A stretch of DNA of 64,000 nucleotides from a virus. Positions 5,746 to 12,915 of this stretch are shown here, one piece after another. The DNA lies in the IMG/VR virus record IMGVR_UViG_3300007735_000804, positions 124,001 to 188,000 of that record, one strand, 5' to 3'. Numbering within the stretch: position 1 is the stretch's first letter; each line of letters begins with the position of its first letter. The position numbers and the translations under genes were made by a program. The notes below the pieces were generated by a model that was not told the DNA's origin, ran no database searches, and was given only the letters and a program-made list of their open reading frames with translations.

Positions 5746-6028
5746 ACGCTGCTTCCAATGGAGTTTGTTTGATGATCATAGCAGAATATGGACTTGTATG
5801 CTCTACACTAACAATGTTCCCGACCGTGGATGAGTTAATGGGGGTGTGATATTGTTTTGTTTTGGTATTGTAGAATCCCCAAATACAACGAACGGGATCA
5901 CCAAGATTATAATCAAACCGACGATCATAATGAATCCAGATTGCGATGAGATTGCGCTTAAAGTCAGTTTGCTCATAATGCATTCCTTCTGGAGGTTTGT
6001 GAGGAAATTCAATTGTCACGGACTGCAC
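5738..6028 (-). CDS. Unknown protein, 96 aa
   Basis: Begins MQSVTIEFPHKPPEGMHYEQ; beta-rich, with a RCIWGFYNTKTKQYHTP strand pair. Overlaps 6009-6170 and 5482-5745, consistent with a coupled operon. No family recognised. Confidence 0.65.
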   Translation of the reverse strand: MQSVTIEFPHKPPEGMHYEQTDFKRNLIAIWIHYDRRFDYNLGDPVRCIWGFYNTKTKQYHTPINSSTVGNIVSVEHTSPYSAMIIKQTPLEAAYV

Positions 6029-6170
6029 GAAGACGATTGGGGGAATAACCTAAAGACAAGTAATTGTTTAGCAACAGATCGCATTGCTCTTTTGTTAGAG
6101 CTTTTGCTTCCTCATCAATCAATTCCCATCCTGTTGTTGTCAGTTCTTGAATTTGATACAATTGCGTCAT
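6009..6170 (-). CDS. Small unknown protein, 53 aa
   Basis: ATG at 6168-6170. MTQLYQIQELTTTGWELIDE ... GYSPNRLRAVRDN. Pattern 'TGWELI ... LTKEQ ... GYxPNRLRAV' is familiar from cyanophages. ATGA overlap with 6167-6397. Confidence 0.65.
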   Translation of the reverse strand: MTQLYQIQELTTTGWELIDEEAKALTKEQCDLLLNNYLSLGYSPNRLRAVRDN

Positions 6171-6397
6171 GTGGTAAATGCCTCCAGAAGTCCAGACTCA
6201 TATTCATCCTGCAATGGAAACTTCTGTGCATTCACAACACGTTCCATAATTCGATCTGTATATCGATCATCAAATGATTGCTCTTTAGATAGAATTTGAA
6301 ATGCTTCGGTATCTGATTCAGCAATCAGATTGATTAGACCACCATATTCAGATGAAGGAAATGGCACCCAGTAATCAACAATGTACAGATTTTTCAT
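6167..6397 (-). CDS. Unknown protein, 76 aa
   Basis: MKNLYIVDYWVPFPSSEYGG followed by a helix with DTEAFQILS and a C-terminal YESGLLEAF. Alpha/beta. Function unknown. Confidence 0.6.
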   Translation of the reverse strand: MKNLYIVDYWVPFPSSEYGGLINLIAESDTEAFQILSKEQSFDDRYTDRIMERVVNAQKFPLQDEYESGLLEAFTT

Positions 6398-6410
6398 TGG
6401 TTGTTTGAAA

Positions 6411-6581
6411 CTACTCCTCTATTTTAGAATGAAATTTGTTGTTTGTCAACTGTCTTTGAAGTTCATACTTAACAGGTAAAAGATGTGAATGCAAATGGTG
6501 TTCATAGTCATTTCCTTTCAACAATGAAATGAGACTATCAATCTGATGAATGCCCAGCACCATCTTCATTTCTTCGGTCAT
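6411..6581 (-). CDS. Small unknown protein, 56 aa
   Basis: ATG at 6579-6581, TAG at 6411-6413. Two helices: IHQIDSLISLLKG and LPVKYELQRQLT. Coupled to 6578-6760 by ATGA. Confidence 0.6.
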   Translation of the reverse strand: MTEEMKMVLGIHQIDSLISLLKGNDYEHHLHSHLLPVKYELQRQLTNNKFHSKIEE

Positions 6582-6760
6582 ACAAACTCTGCCATATAAT
6601 AATCAACAGTCACCTCAAGTTCTGCTGCTTTTGTTTCAAAATAACCTTGTGTATACTGTCGTGCTTCTTGATATTGCACATGATTCTCAATTTCAACATC
6701 AGCATGTTTCATAAAATCTTGAAATGCAATGATGAATTGTTTCAGATCTTCATCGTTCAT
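6578..6760 (-). CDS. Small acidic protein, 60 aa
   Basis: MNDEDLKQFIIAFQDFMKHA start at 6760, chosen because it overlaps the upstream TGA (ATGAACGATGA); a longer frame would overlap the neighbour by 62 bases. Helical, ends DYYMAEFV. Function unknown. Confidence 0.6.
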   Translation of the reverse strand: MNDEDLKQFIIAFQDFMKHADVEIENHVQYQEARQYTQGYFETKAAELEVTVDYYMAEFV

Positions 6761-6887
6761 TGGCACATCCAATTGTTGAACAGTAATAAGAATCGTACAT
6801 TTTCCGATCACGTTGAATCAGAAAGGCATTATATCCGATGATGAACACCAATGCTATAATGCCGTAAACAACATATTTTGATTTCAT
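6750..6887 (-). CDS. Single-pass membrane peptide, 45 aa
   Basis: ATG at 6885-6887. MKSKYVVYGIIALVFIIGYN is an N-terminal signal anchor; a short tail with two cysteines (YYCSTIGC) follows. Coupled to 6887-7150. Confidence 0.6.
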   Translation of the reverse strand: MKSKYVVYGIIALVFIIGYNAFLIQRDRKMYDSYYCSTIGCANER

Positions 6888-7150
6888 CAGCAGGCACCAT
6901 AGAAAGGGTTACCAGTTTGAGGCAGATCCTGATTGTCACCCGTGATGATGTAATCATATGCCAGGCGCTCACGAATTGCAACTGCCTTCTCCACACGATT
7001 CAGAAACTTCTTGGAGATTTGGTCAATACCCTTCCAGGACAGAATTTGCATACACCATTCTTCTGAAATGTCACCATAAGGAGTGGCAACAGGATAGAAA
7101 CCAACCAGCATCGTGCCGTCTTTGGACTGGAGGGTAGGGAAGTCAGGCAT
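6887..7150 (-). CDS. Unknown protein, 87 aa
   Basis: Start at 7150 (MPDFPTLQSKDG), 24 bases below the TATAAT. Contains FYPVATPYGDISEEWCMQIL and a lysine-rich helix. No family recognised. Confidence 0.65.
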   Translation of the reverse strand: MPDFPTLQSKDGTMLVGFYPVATPYGDISEEWCMQILSWKGIDQISKKFLNRVEKAVAIRERLAYDYIITGDNQDLPQTGNPFYGAC

Positions 7151-7174
7151 TGGGTGTCTCTCGATTACCTTTGT

Positions 7175-7230
7175 ATTATAGGGCATCCAGAATGATCTGG
7201 AGTGCCCTGTGTGCCAGTTCCTCAAGTGGT
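7175..7230 (-). promoter_or_regulatory. Dyad promoter with hairpin in the spacer
   Basis: TATAAT (7175-7180), 32 bases, dyad GCCAGTTCCTCAAGTGGT (7213-7230) that covers the upstream stop codon. The spacer folds as GGGCATCCAGA...TCTGGAGTGCCC. Confidence 0.7.
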
Positions 7231-7434
7231 CGGCATCACCAGTTCAGCAACACGATCTTCACCAGGAAGACCCTCAAGAAGATCATACATCCGTTGGAAC
7301 TTGACACCAAGATTCATATAGTATGCTGCAAGTTGAGGATCTTCCTTGATATGATAAGCAGCATCTTCATTCACCTCAAGACAAGCAATGATGTCCAGAA
7401 GTTCGCCAGAAGTGAAGGTGATGGGGTTTTTCAT
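7222..7434 (-). CDS. Small unknown protein, 70 aa
   Basis: MKNPITFTSGELLDIIACLE, then helices to VAELVMPTT. No function recognised. Monocistronic between two dyad promoters. Confidence 0.65.
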   Translation of the reverse strand: MKNPITFTSGELLDIIACLEVNEDAAYHIKEDPQLAAYYMNLGVKFQRMYDLLEGLPGEDRVAELVMPTT

Positions 7435-7457
7435 CGTGTTCCCTTGATTACCTCTGT

Positions 7458-7513
7458 ATTATAGGTCAGAAGGATGGCACCACATCGTTGCGTAGACCAG
7501 TTTCCGAACTGTC
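7458..7513 (-). promoter_or_regulatory. Dyad promoter
   Basis: TATAAT (7458-7463), 32 bases, dyad ACCAGTTTCCGAACTGTC (7496-7513), lying inside the 3' end of 7466-7669. Drives 7222-7434. Confidence 0.7.
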
Positions 7514-7669
7514 CATCTGCTCAAAGACCGTGTAAAGTTTGTTATACAGTGCTGACACACTTCCATATTCCCGTGCAATTTGATGTTCCTCACGCAGAGT
7601 AAGAGTCTGTAGTGCAGACAAAATCACACCAATTTCATGAACATTCAGTTGTAAAATTGCTTCAGTCAT
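7466..7669 (-). CDS. Small unknown protein, 67 aa
   Basis: Starts MTEAILQLNVHEIGVILSAL at 7669, overlapping the upstream stop by eight bases. Helical; C-terminal region overlaps promoter elements of the next gene. Confidence 0.6.
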   Translation of the reverse strand: MTEAILQLNVHEIGVILSALQTLTLREEHQIAREYGSVSALYNKLYTVFEQMDSSETGLRNDVVPSF

Positions 7670-7823
7670 CATTCGATTCATCAAGTGCAAGTTCCAGGTA
7701 ATTGTAACCGATTGCCTTACGTCCTTCGTGAGTTTCAGTGTCAATCTTAACACCACTATTCTCCAATTTATCCAGACGACGATTGGTTGCAGTATTCATT
7801 TTTGTGGTCCAGTAATAACTCAT
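7662..7823 (-). CDS. Small unknown protein, 53 aa
   Basis: ATG at 7821-7823 with a strong AGGAGG ribosome-binding site seven bases upstream. MSYYWTTKMNTATNRRLDKL ... IGYNYLELALDESNDD. Function unknown. Confidence 0.6.
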   Translation of the reverse strand: MSYYWTTKMNTATNRRLDKLENSGVKIDTETHEGRKAIGYNYLELALDESNDD

Positions 7824-7975
7824 GAGATTCCTCCTTTCTTGTTATATTCTATCACAGAACGTCGTGCAGCGTAAGCCTCAAATTCAGATGCAAATGATGC
7901 AATAGACCGACCAGTATCTGCCCAATACAAATACCAACGTTTGGCAAACTGTCGGATGAGAATAGGTTTATCCAT
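7820..7975 (-). CDS. Small basic protein, 51 aa
   Basis: MDKPILIRQFAKRWYLYWAD, start at 7975 overlapping the upstream stop. Ends RRSVIEYNKKGGIS. Pattern of a short alpha/beta protein; no family. Confidence 0.55.
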   Translation of the reverse strand: MDKPILIRQFAKRWYLYWADTGRSIASFASEFEAYAARRSVIEYNKKGGIS

Positions 7976-8165
7976 TTGCAATTTGATTGAGAACGTTACG
8001 GGCAAAAGTCATAAAGGCATAGGGAGACACACCATTGTGCTCATAGAAGTCCAGCATATCAGATTGATTGTAAGTATTCACAATCAGCAAGCAGGCATCA
8101 TAGAGTGCTGCCTGGTGCTCTTCCTTGGATTGGAAAGAAACTGCACTGTAAGATGGTAGAGTCAC
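7968..8165 (-). CDS. Small unknown protein, 65 aa
   Basis: MTLPSYSAVSFQSKEEHQAA, helical, ending FARNVLNQIANG. First gene of a three- or four-gene operon below the dyad promoter at 8193. Confidence 0.6.
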   Translation of the reverse strand: MTLPSYSAVSFQSKEEHQAALYDACLLIVNTYNQSDMLDFYEHNGVSPYAFMTFARNVLNQIANG

Positions 8166-8192
8166 GGGTTCCGTTCCCTTGATTACCTTTGT

Positions 8193-8248
8193 ATTATACA
8201 GTCCTCATGAGGCGATTCGGGAAGTAATATGACACTTGCTCAACTGGC
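8193..8248 (-). promoter_or_regulatory. Dyad promoter
   Basis: TATAAT (8193-8198), 32 bases, dyad GACACTTGCTCAACTGGC (8231-8248) inside the coding sequence of 8194-8706. Confidence 0.7.
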
Positions 8249-8706
8249 ACAACCTCCTCCACTTCATCCTCAAAATGCTCTACAAGTGTGGGACCATTAC
8301 AAATGAAACGGTCAGGATACAGTGCATAAAGAATGTTTTTCAGTTGCCGAGTTACACAACTCATCCCATCAGCATTATACCACTTATCCACATTCTTCAT
8401 TTGATTAACCAATAGTTCAAGCGAAGCATCGGTATGAGTATCATATTGCTGACGGAACTCACCAATAATAACCCAACGATTATCAGAGTTATTTGAAGGA
8501 TCAGTATGCTTCACATACAGATTCACCATCAATTCAAGTTCTTTCTGCGTATAACGCTCTTTCGGTCCTTGTGGTTTCTTCATAAAATATGTTGGCGAAA
8601 ACAGTTTAACAAGTTTGCTATTTGAATTATACTCCATCCCCTTCTCAATTTCAAAGGTTTTGTTCTTGATGATGCGGCGACGTGTTTGGATTGCAATGAG
8701 TTTCAT
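8194..8706 (-). CDS. Unknown basic protein, 170 aa
   Basis: MKLIAIQTRRRIIKNKTFEI start; a basic N-terminus, then RYTQKELELMVNLYVKH, which could be a DNA-binding helical segment, and a helical C-terminal half. No family recognised. Followed on the 3' side by a promoter embedded in its coding end. Confidence 0.6.
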   Translation of the reverse strand: MKLIAIQTRRRIIKNKTFEIEKGMEYNSNSKLVKLFSPTYFMKKPQGPKERYTQKELELMVNLYVKHTDPSNNSDNRWVIIGEFRQQYDTHTDASLELLVNQMKNVDKWYNADGMSCVTRQLKNILYALYPDRFICNGPTLVEHFEDEVEEVVPVEQVSYYFPNRLMRTV

Positions 8707-8729
8707 GATGAATAGTGTTGTTGTTGGTT

Positions 8730-8785
8730 ATTATAGCGCAGAACAGAGGCGATTGCCAAAGAACTGTGCTACTTGTGGAACTGTC
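8730..8785 (-). promoter_or_regulatory. Dyad promoter inside the SprT-like gene
   Basis: TATAAT (8730-8735), 32 bases, dyad GCTACTTGTGGAACTGTC (8768-8785). I found this dyad by stepping 32 bases from the -10, so it acts as an internal test of the spacing rule. Confidence 0.7.
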
Positions 8786-9207
8786 CACCCATTCTTATCA
8801 AATAGGTATTCAAGATATAGGGTTTCTTCTTGCTCCCGTGCCTCTATTTCGTGTGCTTGATGCCAATAGTCCACATTTTCCATGCATTCTTTACCATAAT
8901 ACATTTTTCCGCTTCGCAACCGCAGTGAACCGACTACCCACTGCCGCAGGTGCGTCAGTTCATGCAAAAGGGTTTTTATATACAACTCCTCATCCATATG
9001 GGCATTCAGTTCAATCAGAAAGTGACGGGGACGATAAGTTTCACCCACAACATCACAATACCCATAAACACACTCACGATTTAGACCACGATGCTCAATA
9101 TCCACCATGATCTTGTGTCGTGGAAAGAACCTATTCAGAAACCAAGCGGTAACATCCTCACAGACCCGCTTGCGATAACCATATCCAGAATGCGTGATGT
9201 AAGACAT
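8731..9207 (-). CDS. SprT-like zinc metalloprotease, 158 aa
   Basis: HELTH at residues 82-86 in the context LLHELTHLRQW is a zinc-binding HExxH motif; a later H-x6-E region (HQAHEIEAREQE) may supply the third ligand. Size and context fit SprT/Spartan-type proteases, which act on DNA-bound proteins; in the phage the target is unknown. Start MSYITHSGYG at 9207 preferred over 9228, without strong evidence. The 3' end carries the promoter of the next gene. Confidence 0.7.
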   Translation of the reverse strand: MSYITHSGYGYRKRVCEDVTAWFLNRFFPRHKIMVDIEHRGLNRECVYGYCDVVGETYRPRHFLIELNAHMDEELYIKTLLHELTHLRQWVVGSLRLRSGKMYYGKECMENVDYWHQAHEIEAREQEETLYLEYLFDKNGWTVPQVAQFFGNRLCSAL

Positions 9208-9268
9208 TGACCCCAATGCAAAAACCAAATGAAAGAAGAAATGAAGATGAGTTTGTCAGTCTTGGTCA

Positions 9269-9637
9269 TTAGTTACAACCGAATGCGGCACCTCCTAAAA
9301 ATGCTCCAAGGGGAACAGACCATTTGTAACCATCACCACGACTCATACTAGCAGCAACACCACCGCCGAGTATACCACCTAAAAGGGTTTTTGTGGGATC
9401 ACAATAACTCCTTCGATTAGGTGAACTATTTCGATAATAGTTGCGTCCAGTGCTACCACAAGGTACATTGTATTTTTCAGTATTCACATATCCTTGTTGA
9501 TAGTTACCATACCGATCATAATATCCAGGCACATAAACCTCACGGGTCCTGGTGCATTCTTCATATTCAGTCACTTGTTGTGCAGAGACTGGTATTGAAA
9601 AGAAAGTAAGTGGTAAGAGAAGAAGTAATTGTTTCAT
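9269..9637 (-). CDS. Exported glycine-zipper protein, 122 aa
   Basis: MKQLLLLLPLTFFSIPVSAQQ is a clear signal peptide with cleavage after SAQ or near it. The mature part has four cysteines, a Tyr-rich region and a C-terminal LGGILGGGVAASMSRG...LGAFLGGAAFGCN, a glycine-zipper-like segment. Probably periplasmic or outer-membrane associated; role in infection unknown. Confidence 0.7.
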   Translation of the reverse strand: MKQLLLLLPLTFFSIPVSAQQVTEYEECTRTREVYVPGYYDRYGNYQQGYVNTEKYNVPCGSTGRNYYRNSSPNRRSYCDPTKTLLGGILGGGVAASMSRGDGYKWSVPLGAFLGGAAFGCN

Positions 9638-9640
9638 TGT

Positions 9641-9865
9641 TCAGCGAGCAGTAATGTTCAGAGTCTCCATCAGCATCATAGCAAGTTCGATCTGATTATC
9701 TTCATCAACCAGAGGAATGTTGGCATCTACAAACTCACTTGAAAGTTCCTGCAAGAGATCGGTCATTCGCGGATCGGCATACACAAAGTCAGCAAACTCA
9801 TCCTTAAAACCATCACGCAGCAGTTTGAGAGACTTGGTAACAGTCAGTTGTTTGGTGGTGTCCAT
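9641..9865 (-). CDS. Small acidic protein, 74 aa
   Basis: Start MDTTKQLTVTKSLKLL at 9865, below the TATAAT at 9890. Helical, acidic, ends MMLMETLNITAR. No family recognised. Confidence 0.65.
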   Translation of the reverse strand: MDTTKQLTVTKSLKLLRDGFKDEFADFVYADPRMTDLLQELSSEFVDANIPLVDEDNQIELAMMLMETLNITAR

Positions 9866-9889
9866 GGCGGGTGTGTTGAACATGATGTT

Positions 9890-9945
9890 ATTATAGGGCA
9901 TCTGGGGGTATTTAAGCGCCCCCATGTGCCAGTTGTTGAAGTGGA
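9890..9945 (-). promoter_or_regulatory. Dyad promoter with hairpin in the spacer
   Basis: TATAAT (9890-9895), 32 bases, dyad GCCAGTTGTTGAAGTGGA (9928-9945). The spacer holds a GGGGG/CCCCC hairpin. Drives 9641-9865. Confidence 0.7.
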
Positions 9946-10401
9946 CTAGCGAGCGTACAAGTAACCACCTGCCCAATCAGCATTTTCAAGCAACCATTCA
10001 CGCTGCTCAATGATACGCAGGTCGTATCGAACACCTTTGGCAGGTGCTTTCCAAGATGCAGACTTATAGACTTCACCAGTCTTCTTATCTACAAAAGCGT
10101 GGACACTGCGGGAACCATTAGCACTCATAATGATCTTGTGATATTTGCGACCCGTTTCAGGGTAGAACTCATAACCACAATTGCCGTTCTTCAGGTCAGC
10201 AATACATGCCTTATGATACTTAATACCAGTTTCGGTATTACCTTCCAGACGCTCTAGAGAACGCTGGTGCATCTTAATGCTGCGCTGGATAAAGTTCTGA
10301 CGCAGTGCCTCACAGAGGGCATAGGTGTGCCCCAAAACTGCCTCTGCGATGTTTTTCCGTGCCTCTGCTTGGGCGGAGTAGTCAGCGAAGGTGGTGGTCA
10401 T
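9946..10401 (-). CDS. Unknown protein, 151 aa
   Basis: Start MTTTFADYSAQAEARKNIAE at 10401. A long N-terminal helix is followed by a beta-rich part (KYHKIIMSANGSRSVHAFVD...TGEVYKSASW). The 'GRKYHKI ... HAFVDKKTGEVYK' segment recurs in phage proteins of unknown role. Its stop is one base from a dyad element. Confidence 0.65.
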   Translation of the reverse strand: MTTTFADYSAQAEARKNIAEAVLGHTYALCEALRQNFIQRSIKMHQRSLERLEGNTETGIKYHKACIADLKNGNCGYEFYPETGRKYHKIIMSANGSRSVHAFVDKKTGEVYKSASWKAPAKGVRYDLRIIEQREWLLENADWAGGYLYAR

Positions 10402-10422
10402 TGGTTTGTTGCGTATGAACGT

Positions 10423-10479
10423 ATTATAGCGGCACCTAGGCACCGCTGGGAGGGTCAGTATGCCAGTTCAGAATCTGGC
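10423..10479 (-). promoter_or_regulatory. Dyad promoter with perfect 18-bp hairpin in the spacer
   Basis: TATAAT (10423-10428), 33 bases, dyad GCCAGTTCAGAATCTGGC (10462-10479). The spacer begins with the perfect palindrome GCGGCACCTAGGCACCGC (10429-10446). Drives 9946-10401. Confidence 0.7.
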
Positions 10480-10580
10480 ACCCAGTAGTCGTCATTCTCC
10501 AAGTATCCCATCCAATCTTGGGGGTCCGTCTCATACATAGAGATTTCCCGCAGTTCATCAATCAATTCAGATAGGTCCAT
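10455..10580 (-). CDS. Tiny acidic protein, 41 aa
   Basis: ATG at 10578-10580. MDLSELIDELREISMYETD ... DWMGYLENDDYW. Its last codons and stop lie within the next gene's dyad. A TATAAT at 10603-10608 lies upstream, without a dyad or a clear -35. Confidence 0.6.
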   Translation of the reverse strand: MDLSELIDELREISMYETDPQDWMGYLENDDYWVPDSELAY

Positions 10581-10613
10581 TAGGAGTTATGCAACTGTGG
10601 ATATTATAGCAGA

Positions 10614-11024
10614 TTAAACTGCCAATGCACCAGAGGGAATTAGAACACTTTCCATATAGGAATCGTGCCAGTCACAGGTATCATAGCACAACCAATCTCC
10701 AGATTGAGTGTAGATATAGGCAAACTCTTCACCATTCTGAAGATAGGTTGCAAGATCACTATCAAGACGCGGGGGAGTATTTTCTCCACGTTGAGAGTAA
10801 TACTGGGGACCATAAACTCCCAGCACTTTGCTACCATCAAAGCGATCATCAGTCCAGCAGCAGGACATATCACCACCATCAATCAGTTCTGCAACTTTAT
10901 CACGAGTGTTGTAGTGAGTCTTCAGAATACGACCCAACCATTCGGGATAACCATCCCAATGGTGATACACAGAGAGCACAGAACCATCTTTGAGTTCAAG
11001 ACCGATGCGAGCGCGAGTTGCCAT
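10614..11024 (-). CDS. Unknown protein, 136 aa
   Basis: MATRARIGLELKDGSVLSVY, then HHWDGYPEWLG and RFDGSKVLGVYG. The 'RIGLEL.DG.v.S.Y.HwDGYPe.lG..L' pattern is common in phages of several groups; function unknown. Ends two dozen bases before the small gene at 10580. Confidence 0.7.
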   Translation of the reverse strand: MATRARIGLELKDGSVLSVYHHWDGYPEWLGRILKTHYNTRDKVAELIDGGDMSCCWTDDRFDGSKVLGVYGPQYYSQRGENTPPRLDSDLATYLQNGEEFAYIYTQSGDWLCYDTCDWHDSYMESVLIPSGALAV

Positions 11025-11047
11025 GGGGGCGTCTGTCGATTACTTTG

Positions 11048-11824
11048 TTAGTATAATACCTTCAGCAGCGGATTCTGGTGGTCTTGTGCCACCTCTTCAA
11101 CTGGCACAGCATTGAGGCGCTGTTGAGCAGTCAAAAAGTATTCTTCCTCACGCTCAATACCGATAAAGTTTCTATTTTCTAATTTAGATGCAATTCCAGT
11201 GGTGCCAGCACCCATACATGGGTCAAGCACCAGATCGCCCTCATTCGAGAATGTTCTAATCAACCAGCGATAAAGATCAACGGGTTTCTGTGTAGGATGG
11301 TGCTTACCTTCACCCTCCGCAGTCTTAAAATAGATAACGCTGCGAGGATACCTCAACCCACTGTCATTCTTAACATGAACTGCCTTTGTTTGCACACCAT
11401 ATGCTTCAGTGTCTCTTACAGCAGTTCCCTTATCATAAGGAGTTCCTTGTGTCATTTGAGGATTATATGTGGGTTGTTTCTTATAAAACACCACAATATC
11501 TTCATGAGCACGAAGAGGTTGCTTTTTGGCATTCAGATAACCTGTTGCTTTTGATTTCTCCCACACCATTGTGTACTTGAAGTCTTTATAATTTGAAGCA
11601 ATCAGAACACTTGTAAATGGTTGTGCTGCTGTTGAAATGATGGGGCAAGTTGGTTTACAAATATAATCCACAAGTTCCCAAAATCGCGGGTAATCAATGA
11701 TTGTGTCCCATTCATTTCTTTTATTCAGAGTTCCATAAGGAAAATCTGTCAATAACAAATCAATGCTCTGGGATGCAAGATTACCCAGAACATCAAACAT
11801 ATCTCTATTGTATAACTGACTCAT
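11048..11824 (-). CDS. Adenine/cytosine-N4 DNA methyltransferase (beta-type order), 258 aa
   Basis: Catalytic motif IV appears as TDFPYG at residues 26-31 (DPPY type), and the SAM-binding motif I as DPCMGAGTTG at about 201-210, followed by NRNFIGIE. Motif IV before motif I is the beta-class order of N6-adenine or N4-cytosine methyltransferases. LRAHEDIVVFYKKQPTYNPQ and HPTQKP are typical of this family. Start MSQLYNRDM at 11824 overlaps the endonuclease stop by four bases, so the two are one operon. Likely protects the endonuclease's site. Confidence 0.85.
   Translation of the reverse strand: MSQLYNRDMFDVLGNLASQSIDLLLTDFPYGTLNKRNEWDTIIDYPRFWELVDYICKPTCPIISTAAQPFTSVLIASNYKDFKYTMVWEKSKATGYLNAKKQPLRAHEDIVVFYKKQPTYNPQMTQGTPYDKGTAVRDTEAYGVQTKAVHVKNDSGLRYPRSVIYFKTAEGEGKHHPTQKPVDLYRWLIRTFSNEGDLVLDPCMGAGTTGIASKLENRNFIGIEREEEYFLTAQQRLNAVPVEEVAQDHQNPLLKVLY
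11050..11105 (-). promoter_or_regulatory. Dyad promoter
   Basis: TATACT (11050-11055), 32 bases, dyad GCCACCTCTTCAACTGGC (11088-11105). It is inside the 3' end of the methyltransferase gene and drives 10614-11024. Confidence 0.7.
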
Positions 11825-12399
11825 TGATTCAACCACTCTACAAATTTGTTCACTTCTTCAACATCAAGTTGAAAATCAGCATTATACTGCTCCATGTAAA
11901 TTGCACGTTGGGCATTACGCTTTTTATGCTGATTGATAATGAATACTTTAACTTCTTTACCAGTCATTTTCTTAAAATATGCGAGATAATAATTAAAAGA
12001 ATCTTGTGATACACATTCTTGACCAGCAAGAATTGCATACTCTACACCATCAGGCACATCAGGCGATGCATCCAATTCAATAAAATCTAACACTGCACGT
12101 TTAAGATAGCAAGCATCCAAATAGCATTTGGATTCTACTGCTTTAACCATCACACCATCACGGTAGATATGCTTATCAACCTGCAAATTCTTCAACGAAA
12201 CTCCATCAATCTCTTCTGTTCTCTTATAATCATTCTTCTTTGCTTTTAGACTAATGTTGGTACAAATGCGTTGAATCAAATTTTCAAAAATTACACCAGA
12301 TCCATTTCTTGCTTTGCCACCGCCACCAATTAAATGAAGACGTGGAAGATCTTTTATCTCTTGATTATAAGTTTCAATGATAGTGTCAAGATTAGACAT
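11821..12399 (-). CDS. Putative type II restriction endonuclease, 192 aa
   Basis: A PD-(D/E)XK-like active site is visible: Asp75 in LQVDKHIYR and Glu89-x-Lys91 in AVESKCYLD. The N-terminal ARNGSGVIFENLI helix also resembles restriction enzymes. It is coupled by ATGA overlap to a DNA methyltransferase and lies next to a second methyltransferase, which supports a restriction-modification role. Recognition site unknown. It could instead be another nuclease of the fold that attacks host DNA. It has its own dyad promoter. Confidence 0.65.
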   Translation of the reverse strand: MSNLDTIIETYNQEIKDLPRLHLIGGGGKARNGSGVIFENLIQRICTNISLKAKKNDYKRTEEIDGVSLKNLQVDKHIYRDGVMVKAVESKCYLDACYLKRAVLDFIELDASPDVPDGVEYAILAGQECVSQDSFNYYLAYFKKMTGKEVKVFIINQHKKRNAQRAIYMEQYNADFQLDVEEVNKFVEWLNQ

Positions 12400-12422
12400 G
12401 AAATACAGGATTCAATTTGTAA

Positions 12423-12478
12423 ACTATAGGGTAAAATGAGGAAGAACAGGGAATAAAGTGGTCAGTTGTCACACTGTC
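12423..12478 (-). promoter_or_regulatory. Dyad promoter of the endonuclease-methyltransferase operon
   Basis: TATAGT (12423-12428), 32 bases, dyad GTCAGTTGTCACACTGTC (12461-12478). The dyad was predicted from the spacing and then found. It overlaps the stop of the upstream methyltransferase fragment. Confidence 0.65.
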
Positions 12479-12915
12479 ACACCAAATGCCAAAACTCCAA
12501 TCGGTTTGCCAAAACTGTAATCGTATGTCAGAGCATCGTGGCAAACATAGTGGGGATGATTTACTGACACACCTAACCTCTCACACATTTCAGCATGATT
12601 ATCTTCCATCAATTCAACAGCATAAAGCATATGATCCAAGATGTGTTGTAAATCATGATATTCAAGAAGTTTATCACGCAAAGCAATCATAAAGTTACCA
12701 GAACCTGCCGAGTTATCAAGAAACTTGGCATTTGGATCTTTCAACTTCTCTTCTGGCAAACTATTCACCATCTGACGACAAACTTCAAGAGGTGTGAATA
12801 CTTCTTGAGTAACTTTGATTCGTTCATCAGATCTTTCAACTGAAGACCCAACTTCTTGATTGTGTTTGTTCTTTTTGTTTTTCGTAGAGTTCACAGATTT
12901 CACCTTTTGAGACAT
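12469..12915 (-). CDS. N-terminal (SAM-binding) half of a split adenine methyltransferase, 148 aa
   Basis: After a lysine-rich N-terminus (MSQKVKSVNSTKNKKNKHNQ) comes VFTPLEVCRQMV (motif X-like, residues 39-50) and FLDNSAGSGNF (motif I, about 65-75), then YAVELMEDN (motif II). This is the SAM-binding half of a gamma-class N6-adenine methyltransferase. The protein ends just where motif IV (NPPY) is expected. That motif starts the gene immediately upstream, 12836-13486, so the two halves are encoded in reversed order. Overlaps it by 80 bases in another frame. Confidence 0.75.
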   Translation of the reverse strand: MSQKVKSVNSTKNKKNKHNQEVGSSVERSDERIKVTQEVFTPLEVCRQMVNSLPEEKLKDPNAKFLDNSAGSGNFMIALRDKLLEYHDLQHILDHMLYAVELMEDNHAEMCERLGVSVNHPHYVCHDALTYDYSFGKPIGVLAFGVTV

